Source: Clostridiaceae bacterium (lineage in GTDB: Bacteria > Bacillota > Clostridia > Peptostreptococcales > Tindalliaceae). From it: a DNA stretch of 64,000 bases. The stretch is from contig JAGXHW010000022.1 of the NCBI GenBank assembly GCA_024635995.1, positions 1 to 64,000 of the forward strand, read 5' to 3'. The translations under genes were made by a program, and so were the position numbers. Below the pieces are notes generated by a model. That model had not been told where the DNA came from. It saw only the letters and a list, made by a program, of their open reading frames with translations, and did no database searches. The stretch's first letter is position 1. Every line of letters starts with the position of its first letter. Below, piece after piece: positions 1 to 7,109 of this stretch.

Positions 1-115
1 CGAGTTGACCACATCTTCACAACCTCTACGACGATCTTTTTGTTTTAAAGTACGTTTTAAAAGAGCAAAGAACCAAACACCCGCTACATGTTTTGATGTA
101 TAACTACATCATACC

Positions 116-141
116 GGGGACGGTTCTCCTGCCTCTTTTTG
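116..141 (+). repeat. REP-like repeat, copy 1 (half)
   Basis: A 26-base sequence beginning GGGGACGGTTCTCC and ending GCCTCTTTTTG recurs exactly at 52588-52613. At the second site it forms the loop and right arm of a hairpin. Here the left arm (AAAAAGAGGCA) is missing, so this copy cannot fold the same way. GGGGACGG-type phrases resemble repeats dispersed in clostridial genomes, which are often linked to IS200-like (RAYT) transposases. That link is recalled family knowledge and no transposase is visible here. Confidence 0.55.
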
Positions 142-230
142 CAATGAGTGCAAAACAAAAAAGATCATCAATGTAAGTATGAGAGATATAGTTTTAATGA
201 AGAGGTATGATGTTCGATAAATAAACCTTA

Positions 231-1127
231 TTAATCTGATTTAAGCTCAATCGGTGGGGCGCTTACCACCTCGAAAGTTGTAGAAGCCAGATGCACCTGA
301 CCAGTACTGCTTTCCACTTTTTTGAGGATTTTCGTAAAGAGTTCATCTTTTATGAGCACTCTCTTTTTGTAGTCTGTCACATAGCGCAGTGTAAACTCCA
401 CCCAGTTATCATTGGCAACAATGGTCACCATGGGTTTTATCGTGGCATCTTCAATCATAAACTTACGAACCATTGTTTTCCAGTGTATTTCGGCTTCAGT
501 AGAATAATAACCCACCACATCGTAGGCTACTTCATAAAACAGTTGTCGGGCAAGGTCATAGTTACTACCGTATTTAATGGGAATTTTAATCTCGTCCCAC
601 AAAAAAGGAAAATCAGCAGAATAGTTATAAACCGGTTCCTTAAAGACAAAACTGTTGGCGATTCTGACGATTCTTCCGTTATACAAATCTCCTTCAACCC
701 ATCCACCGATTTCCATAATGGTGGTTCTTATAACACCGACGTCAATGACATCCCCTTTGATGCCTCCCAATTGTACCCGGTCTCCGGATTTATAAATGTC
801 GCTGAACAAAATGGCCATCCACCCTGCGATGCTGACAATCACTTCTTGCAAGGCAAAGGCAATTCCCGCTCCGGCGATTCCGAAGAAAACCGTCAAAGAA
901 CCTAAGCGATCACGGTAAATGACGGAGATCAACAGCACGATAAGAAAATACCCTACAGTGTTTATGGCTTTTTTACTTCGGTAGAAGTTGCTTTGGTCTT
1001 TGATGTATTTGTGGATCCGAGACCGGGTCAACTTAATGGCCGCTAAAATGATCACAACACCCACCACAGCTACAATCAGGCGTATTACGTAAGGTTTCTG
1101 TAGTATTCGTATTATATATTCATCCAT
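231..1127 (-). CDS. MscS-family mechanosensitive ion channel
   Basis: Small-conductance mechanosensitive channel, a membrane valve that opens under tension and releases solutes after osmotic downshock. Three hydrophobic segments are seen at about residues 13-31, 57-72 and 77-108. The third is Gly/Ala-rich (FFGIAGAGIAFALQE), as in the pore-lining helix of the family. It is followed by the beta-domain stretch GDRVQLGGIKGDVIDVG and an alpha/beta C-terminal half. The length of 298 residues is normal for a short MscS protein. The ATG at 1127 is preceded by AAAGGAG at good spacing. It stands alone, divergent from the next gene, with no operon partner. Family assignment is firm; the exact physiological role is inferred. 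Confidence 0.9.
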   Translation of the reverse strand: MDEYIIRILQKPYVIRLIVAVVGVVIILAAIKLTRSRIHKYIKDQSNFYRSKKAINTVGYFLIVLLISVIYRDRLGSLTVFFGIAGAGIAFALQEVIVSIAGWMAILFSDIYKSGDRVQLGGIKGDVIDVGVIRTTIMEIGGWVEGDLYNGRIVRIANSFVFKEPVYNYSADFPFLWDEIKIPIKYGSNYDLARQLFYEVAYDVVGYYSTEAEIHWKTMVRKFMIEDATIKPMVTIVANDNWVEFTLRYVTDYKKRVLIKDELFTKILKKVESSTGQVHLASTTFEVVSAPPIELKSD

Positions 1128-1345
1128 GGTATGCTCCTTTAAATTTTTGTATTCTCATAGTTTATATTACCTATATACTCCAATATACCCAATTATTACG
1201 TCAACTTAAACAAGCCTATATCTGCGAATAGCCAAATCTGTGTTAGCAGGTGGTTTAGAAATTTATTGACATACTGTGAAAATTATGAGATCAATGATAT
1301 GCCATGCAATTTTCTTTGAAACCCTAAATACGAGGAGGCATGCCA

Positions 1346-1999
1346 ATGATAATAGCAAAAGAAAGACCATTAATGGAAAAACCGTTGAAACTTGTGGATT
1401 ACAAAAAAGATTTCAAGGCACTTTACGGTACTAAATCGAAACCTGAAGTGGTGAAGGTGCCACCCATTCGGTTTGTCATGGCACAGGGTCAGGGTGACCC
1501 CAACGAAGAACCTTTTTCGCAGTTGACAACGGCCCTGTACGGCTTCAGTTATGCAGTCAAAATGTCTTATAAAAGCCGAAATGTGCCTGAGGATTACTAT
1601 GAATACAAAGTGTTTCCCTTGGAAGGTGTATGGGACCTTATCGATTACGAAATGGGCAGTGCAGACAAGTCCAACTACAAATACACCTTGATGATTCGAC
1701 AACCAGATTTTTTGACACCCAGTCTCTTTAAGCGATTTCTGGAGGAAACAAAAAAGAAAAAGCCAAACGACATGCTGGACAGACTAGTCTTGGAAGAGAT
1801 GGAAGAAGGACTCTGCTGCCAGATGCTTCATGTGGGTTCATACGACGATGAGCCGGCTACTTTTGATCAGATGACGGACTTTTGCAGACGGGAAGGGTAT
1901 GAGCGCGTGTCCATGTTGCATCGGGAGATCTACTTATCAGATCCCCGTAAAACTTCAACAGAGAAACTAAAAACCATCCTACGGTTTCAGATTGAATAA
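1346..1999 (+). CDS. GyrI-like small-molecule-binding domain protein
   Basis: Single-domain protein of about 217 residues resembling the GyrI-like (SbmC/Rob effector-binding) family. These bind small hydrophobic or cationic molecules and are often found alone or fused to AraC/MerR regulators. Seen: the N-terminal LVDYKKDFKALYG, then VPPIRFVMAQGQGDPN, and a second half with GLCCQMLHVGSYDDEPATF, the usual motif layout of free-standing members. There is no HTH domain, so it is not itself a DNA-binding regulator. The ATG at 1340 abuts GAGGAGG, so the ATG at 1346 with a 7-base spacer is preferred. TTGACA at 1266-1271 may be a -35 element, but I see no convincing -10. Its ligand is unknown. Confidence 0.75.
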   Translation: MIIAKERPLMEKPLKLVDYKKDFKALYGTKSKPEVVKVPPIRFVMAQGQGDPNEEPFSQLTTALYGFSYAVKMSYKSRNVPEDYYEYKVFPLEGVWDLIDYEMGSADKSNYKYTLMIRQPDFLTPSLFKRFLEETKKKKPNDMLDRLVLEEMEEGLCCQMLHVGSYDDEPATFDQMTDFCRREGYERVSMLHREIYLSDPRKTSTEKLKTILRFQIE

Positions 2000-2075
2000 G
2001 TAGGTTAAAATAATGAGAGAAGAACGGCCAGAGCCAGTAAATCACAAGCAATCGAATCAAGTGAATGATAGACAA

Positions 2076-2119
2076 AATGCGTAGTTTCAGTTGGAGTTCT
2101 CCAAGTGAAGCTACGCATT
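2076..2119. terminator. Long imperfect hairpin, likely bidirectional terminator
   Basis: AATGCGTAG (2076-2084) pairs with CTACGCATT (2111-2119). The inner TTCA/TGAA and TTGGAG/CTCCAA pairs leave only two non-Watson-Crick positions over 44 bases. It lies between two convergent genes. On the minus strand it is followed by a T-rich stretch. Confidence 0.6.
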
Positions 2120-2122
2120 ATT

Positions 2123-2743
2123 TCATGACAAAATAAAATCCCGAAACGTGGCAACCTTCTCAAAATAATAATCCCCATGCTTCCGCATATAGCTGGCGAT
2201 TTCCGCAATGTTGTGGGACCAGCCCGCTCCGGCAAAATCAACACCGCTGCTCCTGGCCATGTCCAGCCCTGGCTTCAGGTCATCCACCACCAGCATTTCA
2301 GATGGGTTCAGGGTGAAGGTGCTCATAATCTTTTCCAGGGGATAGGGGCTTGGTTTACGCTTTGATGCTTCCAGCTCCCAGCCAAATACCATGTCGGGCT
2401 CTACATTACAGTGGTTACGGTAATCCCTGAGAATCTGCCGACTTTCAGAATGAGAGACCACACAGATCAGACCGTCCTGGTGCTTATAGTCAGTAATCAG
2501 CTCCGGCATTCCGGCAAAAAAACGGGGTGTCTGTGATTCCACATAATTAAGCCAAATTTGATATTGTACAGCCTGTTCTTCTTGACTGAACCCCATGATG
2601 TCAGAACACAAAGCTGAAAACCCGGGGCTAAAACAGTATTGCACAAATTCTTCCAGACTAATAGGTTCTGTTTCAGGACGGAGTGTACTCATGGCCTCTA
2701 TAAATGAAATCATAAACAAAACAGTGGATGAAATGACAGTCAT
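2123..2743 (-). pseudogene. HAD-superfamily hydrolase lacking its N-terminal catalytic motif
   Basis: The frame encodes the C-terminal three quarters of a HAD-type phosphohydrolase: cap region (ISLEEFVQYCF), motif II (ICVVSHSE), the motif III lysine region (ASKRKPSPYPLEK) and the acidic motif IV (MLVVDDLKPG). Motif I, the DxD nucleophile expected within the first 15-20 residues, is absent. Similarity begins only near FIEAMSTL. The sequence just upstream encodes, on the other strand, the end of an unrelated metallo-hydrolase (2700-2861), so the 5' end was probably lost by rearrangement. The present product should be catalytically dead. HAD identity is well supported; substrate unknown. Confidence 0.7.
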
Positions 2744-2861
2744 ATCACCAGCAGTTATTTATGCAGGGCATTGTACAGGCTTTAAAGCCATGAATCTGTT
2801 AACAGAAAAGCTGCGTGATGTCTTTCAACCATTGGGTGTCGGAATGGATATAATGTTTTAG
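2700..2861 (+). pseudogene. C-terminal remnant of an MBL-fold hydrolase (COG1237-like)
   Basis: The plus strand reads EIINKTVDEM, VIYAGHCTGFKAMNLL and QPLGVGMDIMF before a stop at 2861. This matches the C-terminal end of the COG1237 metallo-beta-lactamase-fold family, where a HCTG-type motif and a closing LGVG segment are characteristic. Nothing of the N-terminal HxHxDH part is present upstream; that space is the antisense of the broken HAD gene. It is therefore a fragment left at a recombination junction near position 2700. The remnant call rests on motif recognition only. Confidence 0.6.
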
Positions 2862-2902
2862 CGGTAGAAAAAATGATTTTTTTGATGCAGCATTAAAGAT
2901 GA

Positions 2903-3736
2903 TCAGATTCCCAGGTTATAGGTAACGTCATAGACTTCAAATTTGTACCAGGTAAAAGTTTCCTCTTTCATAAGCCAAGCAGCTTCAAGCCTGGTGGGTA
3001 TTCTGATGCCGTTGATTGATTGAGTTTCCTTCACAGTGGCAACCCAGTCTGTTGGCGCTTCATCGTTTATGTCTTTGTACCGGGGCGCTACAAATTTTTC
3101 CAGGTCGCCCTGGTCATTGAAATGAAACACTGCAGATCCGGTGGTGCCTTCGTAAGACATAGTGGCTTTTGCGCTGTGCTCATTTACGGGTTCCCATTGA
3201 ATATAAGGGCTGAGTGCTGCCGATGGAAACCAGACGATTTCACCAAGATAACGCTGAATGGTGGATTCGTTGATTTTTTTGTGGTTGGAAACTTTGACGA
3301 CGGGGATGGTACCAGCCAACCTAATTTCCATTGAACCCTTGCCATTTGAAAATAGGTCCCGGCCAATGACAGGTACTCCTACCATGGTGGTTCTGACCCG
3401 CCACATAAACCCGGGCTTGTCAACAGTAAAGATCTGTTCGGCCTCTGCGTCCGTCCAAAGTTGCTGGTCCGGTTGTAATTTCATAAGACCTCTTTGCTTC
3501 AAATGAACGGTATGTATTTTCTCATTGTCGATGATGCCGCTGTTTTCAATCCACCTTTTCACAGGGGAAGGAAGGTCTCTGGTCATCTCTTCTGTAATGA
3601 CTTCTTTCATCACAGTGTTGTTAGAAAAAAGTTCCTTTGTCTCCCGGTTGATCCTTGCGTTAAAACGCCAATGGGAGAAGCTTACAATGCCAACAACCAG
3701 CGCAAACAAAACCCCCATGAACAACAATGCTTTCAT
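2903..3736 (-). CDS. Membrane-anchored protein of the DUF6544/DUF6920 type
   Basis: A 277-residue protein of unknown function. One N-terminal hydrophobic segment (about residues 3-21, LLFMGVLFALVVGIVSF) acts as an uncleaved anchor or signal. The remainder is a beta-rich domain with DLPSPVKRWIENSG, LKQRGLMKL and a C-terminal IRIPTRLEAAWLMKEETFTWYKFEV, which resembles the DUF6544 (formerly DUF6920) family. There is no catalytic motif I can name. The ATG at 3736 is preceded at a distance by an AAAGG stretch. It is a single gene, divergent from the lysine exporter. The family number is from memory and should be treated as tentative. Confidence 0.6.
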   Translation of the reverse strand: MKALLFMGVLFALVVGIVSFSHWRFNARINRETKELFSNNTVMKEVITEEMTRDLPSPVKRWIENSGIIDNEKIHTVHLKQRGLMKLQPDQQLWTDAEAEQIFTVDKPGFMWRVRTTMVGVPVIGRDLFSNGKGSMEIRLAGTIPVVKVSNHKKINESTIQRYLGEIVWFPSAALSPYIQWEPVNEHSAKATMSYEGTTGSAVFHFNDQGDLEKFVAPRYKDINDEAPTDWVATVKETQSINGIRIPTRLEAAWLMKEETFTWYKFEVYDVTYNLGI

Positions 3737-4058
3737 TTACATCGCACCTTTCTACAATAGAGTGACTTCACATATCAGATATAATAGGCTGTAACACTTT
3801 GAAGCTACTCAACAGTTTACCATACCTAACATGTTTTGACAGCTCTCAGATTTCCACATATCTGGTACAGTAACGGAGACTTCTGTTAATAATGTTTTTT
3901 GTCCGCTAAGAATCCTGAATAGAGGCAGTGTATGTAATGTAATGGTGGTGGTAGAAGAAGAGTTGAGGTATAATACCTTTTAAGGTATACCTTATAATAC
4001 GATACATTTAATACGATACATTCACCATGAAAATGTTTGAATGACAGGAGGCATTGCC
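3737..4058. other. Intergenic region with palindrome and tandem 13-bp repeats before lysO
   Basis: Non-coding stretch between divergent genes. It contains a perfect 12-base palindrome AAGGTATACCTT (3982-3993) directly followed by two copies of AATACGATACATT (3996-4008 and 4010-4022). Two TATAAT-like hexamers lie at 3969-3974 and 3993-3998. No convincing lysine riboswitch core was found. The repeats are reasonable candidates for an operator controlling the exporter genes. Confidence 0.5.
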
Positions 4059-4349
4059 GTGACAATTTTACTTTACATTGCAGTGCTGCTGACGGGCGGT
4101 TTCATCAGTGCCCGGGGTTTTTTAAAACCCGGGGTTGAGAAACAGGCAGATTGGTTGTTAACCGGGTCTGTGTTTGCATTGATTTTTATGATGGGCATTA
4201 AGATTGGCATGGACGAGTATGTGCTCAACAGTTTTCGCACCATTGGTATCCAAGCCCTTGTACTGGCGGTGTCATCCGTTGCTTTCAGCATTGGCGGGGT
4301 CAGACTGGTGGCAAAATACGTCCTTCGATGGAAGGAGGATGTACAATGA
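4059..4349 (+). CDS. lysO: LysO-type lysine exporter, N-terminal subunit
   Basis: First half of a split LysO (DUF340) transporter, the family that exports L-lysine across the cytoplasmic membrane. About 96 residues with three hydrophobic helices: VTILLYIAVLLTGGFISA, LLTGSVFALIFMMGIKIGM and IQALVLAVSSVAFSIGGV. In E. coli LysO is one chain of about 300 residues. Here it is divided into two genes that overlap by ATGA (4346-4349), which suggests translational coupling and a two-part transporter. An upstream ATG at 4041 lies before AGGAGG (4046-4051), so the GTG at 4059 with a 7-base spacer is preferred. Family knowledge gives the substrate; it is not proved by the sequence. Confidence 0.75.
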   Translation: MTILLYIAVLLTGGFISARGFLKPGVEKQADWLLTGSVFALIFMMGIKIGMDEYVLNSFRTIGIQALVLAVSSVAFSIGGVRLVAKYVLRWKEDVQ

Positions 4350-4948
4350 CCAAGTGGATTTTAATGGTGTTGGTACTGGGCATTCTTATGGGTATTTTTT
4401 TTATGCCGGCTTCTTTTGTGGACGCCCTGGACACACTGATCAGTGCAGGATTGATGGTGGTGCTTTTTCTGGTGGGCATTGGTGTAGGCCGGCAGAAAGG
4501 GTTGTTTAGCCATCTGCGGCGTTTGGGGCCAAGGATCCTGTTGGTGCCTTTGATGGCTGCCCTGGGCAGCGTTTGCGGCGCCATTCTTGCAGGTGTGCTG
4601 ATTCTAAGAATGCCTTGGTACCAGGCAGGTGCAGTGGGCGCCGGCTTTGGCTGGTATTCCTTTGTGGGGGTGGAACTGACCCGTCACAGTGCTTATCTGG
4701 GTACGTTAGCCTTCATTACCAACATCACACGGGAAATGGCCGCTTTAGTATTGATTCCCTTGGTGGTGAAAACATTGGGAGGGCTGGAAGCCGCCGGCAT
4801 GTCCGGCGCTTCTGCCATGAGCATTGCGCTGCCGGTGATTTCCAGGGAGACAGACGCTAACATCACAATCATTGCCTTTATCAGTGGTATGACCCTGGCA
4901 CTGTTGGTGCCTCTGGTGGTGCCTCTGATCATGAGGTGGGGTGGATAA
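4346..4948 (+). CDS. lysO: LysO-type lysine exporter, C-terminal subunit
   Basis: Second half of the split LysO exporter, 200 residues and strongly hydrophobic with about six predicted helices. The family-typical GAVGAGFGWYSFVGVELT and FITNITREMAALVLIPLVVK segments are seen, as is SIALPVISRETDANITIIAF near the end. AAGGAGG at 4332-4338 sets the ATG at 4346, which overlaps the stop of the first subunit gene. The two products should assemble in the membrane. Its last bases overlap the end of the convergent M28 peptidase fragment by 20 bp, with no visible terminator between them. Confidence 0.85.
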   Translation: MTKWILMVLVLGILMGIFFMPASFVDALDTLISAGLMVVLFLVGIGVGRQKGLFSHLRRLGPRILLVPLMAALGSVCGAILAGVLILRMPWYQAGAVGAGFGWYSFVGVELTRHSAYLGTLAFITNITREMAALVLIPLVVKTLGGLEAAGMSGASAMSIALPVISRETDANITIIAFISGMTLALLVPLVVPLIMRWGG

Positions 4949-5564
4949 TCATACGGTATAGAAAATCAACCAGGTCTTCCAAGAGGACCTGGTTTACTTT
5001 ATCCAAGGTGTCCTCGGGTGTATGGGAAATATTCATTACCGTCTCATGTAAATTTGATGAGGTGACAGCCATGCAGGGAATGCCCTGTTGCAGGAACATG
5101 GAATGGTCGCCCTCGTACCATTCTTCACCTTGGACGATGGTGTCAAATTCGCCGGCGGTTGTTAGTAGTTCTGTGGTGTTGTGCTCCGCCAGGTTGTAGA
5201 ATGAAAGAGATGTGTTGGAGTCAATATAACCGGCACCATCGATGTTGATCACCATCTGAATGTCCTCAAACGTTCCCTCATTTTGCTGAAGATATAGCAT
5301 CTGACCCGGAATGGCGTAATAGTCTTCTCCATTGAAAGCAACCAGTTCAAGGTCAGGAGCACCAGTATACTGTTGAAACCTTTCCGCAAGTGACAGAAGT
5401 ACAGCCACTCCGGTAGCGTTATCGAGAGCGCCTGGTGTGTTTTTCTTGGCATCGATGTGGGCACACCAAATGAGGCGGCCTTTATTGCTTCCATTGCCAC
5501 TTTTTCGCGCCACCAGGTTATGAGCGGTGGCTGGGATGCGATGGGATTTGCTGATGAAGGTCAC
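4929..5564 (-). pseudogene. M28-type zinc aminopeptidase, N-terminally truncated
   Basis: Encodes the catalytic half of an M28 metallopeptidase: first zinc ligands in WCAHIDAKK, bridging Asp in GALDNATGVAVLL, Glu region in VAFNGEDYY, Asp in NIDGAG and a late His in SHTPEDTLDKV. Related M28 proteins carry about 150 more N-terminal residues before the SHRIPATAHNLVARK segment with which this frame begins. The only start in frame is a GTG at 5564, with AGGA touching it, and an in-frame TAG lies four codons upstream. The metal site looks intact, so a short active product cannot be excluded, but a 5'-deleted gene is more likely. Confidence 0.6.
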
Positions 5565-5688
5565 TCCTGACGGCTATACATGGTCGTGGAAAGAGGTTCA
5601 TTCTGGGTATAAGAATAACAGTGGTCTGAAGGGCCTGTAAAGTTTATAAAGGTTAACTGTATCATACTAAAAAAAGGAAGGTGAAACC

Positions 5689-6294
5689 ATGGTAAATCTT
5701 AAAATATTTTATGACTTTATTTGACCCTATTGTTATCTTGGCAAGGGTCTTGTCAAAGAATTGAAAAAAGAATATCCTCTTGAAATGGAATGGATTCCCT
5801 TTGAACTGCATCCCGGGACATCGGAAGAAGGGTTGCTGCTGGCAGAAAAGTTTGGGGCCAATGATTTCAGGATGAAATTAGTTGACTTGAAGGAACGGGG
5901 CCGCCGCTTTGGTTATGAATACGCTGGTATGGAACGGATGGCCAATTCCCATAAAGCCCTGCTGGCAGAGCTATATGCAGTTGAGCAACAACACGGGGAG
6001 GTTTTCCGCGATGAAGTCTACCATGCTTATTTTGAGGATGGACAGAACATTGGCCAATTAGAGGTGCTACTGGACATTGGAGAAAAAGTCGGCCTGAACC
6101 GTAAAGAGCTCCAGGCTTCTATCCAGGAGACAAACAATGAAATTTTCAAACCCTGCCTGGAACTGATTGATAAATATGAAGTGAACAGCGTGCCAACTTT
6201 TGTGGTGGCAGATCACTATAAGGTAATGGGGTCAGACAAGGAAGACGCTCTTCGTAAGGCCATTGAAAAAGCCATGAAGGAACAATCATCATAA
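5689..6294 (+). CDS. DsbA/FrnE-like thiol oxidoreductase, selenoprotein (UGA = Sec12)
   Basis: DsbA-family protein of the FrnE/2-hydroxychromene-carboxylate isomerase branch, 201 residues if the UGA at 5722-5724 is read through. The frame starts at ATG 5689 after AAGGAAG and gives MVNLKIFYDFI-U-PYCYLGK, so UGA sits exactly where the first Cys of the family CPYC active site belongs. The second Cys (codon 15) is kept. The rest is a normal thioredoxin fold with helical insert and the cis-Pro region NSVPTFVVADHYKVMGS. A stable hairpin (5738-5756) lies where a bacterial SECIS element is required. Without read-through only 11 residues, or an internal start lacking the active site, would be made. 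Selenocysteine is the best explanation. Confidence 0.88.
5738..5756 (+). promoter_or_regulatory. Candidate bacterial SECIS hairpin (DsbA-like gene)
   Basis: TTGGCAAG (5738-5745) pairs with CTTGTCAA (5749-5756), eight pairs including one G-U, closed by the triloop GGU. The loop begins 22 bases after the last base of the UGA. The known bSECIS pattern is a hairpin whose apical loop lies about 16-37 bases after UGA with a G in its first two positions, and this fits. Confidence 0.8.
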
Positions 6295-6303
6295 AGTAGA
6301 ACA

Positions 6304-6342
6304 ACAGCCTCTGTATGACTTATAGAGGCTGTAGTTATGTTT
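6304..6342 (+). terminator. Rho-independent terminator after DsbA-like gene
   Basis: ACAGCCTCT (6304-6312) pairs with AGAGGCTGT (6324-6332). A weakly T-rich tail follows (AGTTATGTTTT). It closes the single-gene DsbA unit. Confidence 0.6.
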
Positions 6343-6545
6343 TCAAATGGATCACTCTGATTGAAACATCAGTGCATTAGATTCGTCATATCTGTTGAAG
6401 CACAAGGAAAAACGAAGAGTAAAAGGCACTTGAATGGACAACCTTACTAAATTCAAAGGTTGTTTAAGGCAAAGGATTGAGTTCACAATTCTTAATTTCC
6501 TAAAAGTGTTGGTCAATCTAAAGCATAAAGAGAGGCGGACCAGAT

Positions 6546-7061
6546 ATGAAGAAAAAGAAAGGCGTTTCAATGTCCATCATTGGAAAAGAAATAAGAAGGT
6601 TGATGTGGGGAATTATTGTTATCAGTTTAATTCTGCCAGGGTGCAGCCTGCTACCCAGGGAAGAAGCACCTCAACCTGCTCCTGAACCTCCGGCACAACC
6701 CAAGGATGTGCAAGTGAAGGAAACCCTTGGCTGGGTTTCTGAAATAAACTTAGAAACTGGACTACTTGCCTTTGACGATCTGGAATGGATAACCTCGGAG
6801 GATACAGAGCGTATTGAGGAATTGGGATTGGCTGGTGATTTTCCCAACGATTTTTACTTGCATAATGAGGTGGAACTGGTGGAATGGCTGCCTGTGGCAG
6901 AGCAGGCCACCGTGTGGCTCTTGGACTGGGACGATTTAGCCAATCCGGTTAACACAGATGTGCAGGGGCTGGCGGATTTCCTTGAGGAGCGAGGCTCACT
7001 GTTCCGTTTGACGACAGAAAATGATGTGATTGTGGATGTGTTTGAAGTATATACGCCATAA
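6546..7061 (+). CDS. Lipoprotein of unknown function
   Basis: A 171-residue secreted lipoprotein. The basic start MKKKKG is followed by a hydrophobic stretch (LMWGIIVISLI) and a lipobox LPGC, so Cys33 should be lipid-modified. A proline-rich linker (EEAPQPAPEPPAQPK) leads to a small acidic domain with LGWVSEINLETGLLAFDDLEWI, YLHNEVELVEWL and a C-terminal LTTENDVIVDVFEVY. The layout looks like a small beta domain, but I do not recognise the family. GAGAGG lies about 10 bases before the ATG. The gene is convergent with the penicillin-binding protein downstream, and no terminator is visible in the 48-base gap. Confidence 0.75.
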   Translation: MKKKKGVSMSIIGKEIRRLMWGIIVISLILPGCSLLPREEAPQPAPEPPAQPKDVQVKETLGWVSEINLETGLLAFDDLEWITSEDTERIEELGLAGDFPNDFYLHNEVELVEWLPVAEQATVWLLDWDDLANPVNTDVQGLADFLEERGSLFRLTTENDVIVDVFEVYTP

Positions 7062-7109
7062 CGCAGTCTGCTGGATTTTTTTAACGACACGGATGACTTG
7101 TGGATCTGA

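Noticed and set aside
1-108. Minus-strand open frame running off the left edge (GVWFFALLKRTLKQKDRRRG)
   Set aside because: No start codon or ribosome-binding site, no family recognised, only 36 codons.
3737-4058. Possible lysine riboswitch before lysO
   Set aside because: Short GAGG-containing stretches exist but the five-helix L-box core could not be traced.
5565-5688. Upstream extension of the M28 gene by a frameshift (frame reading GPSDHCYSYTQNE)
   Set aside because: The upstream frame shows no M28 similarity and overlaps the selenoprotein promoter region.
6434-6685. Small plus-strand frame overlapping the lipoprotein start
   Set aside because: It is out of frame with a convincing lipoprotein signal peptide and has no own homology.
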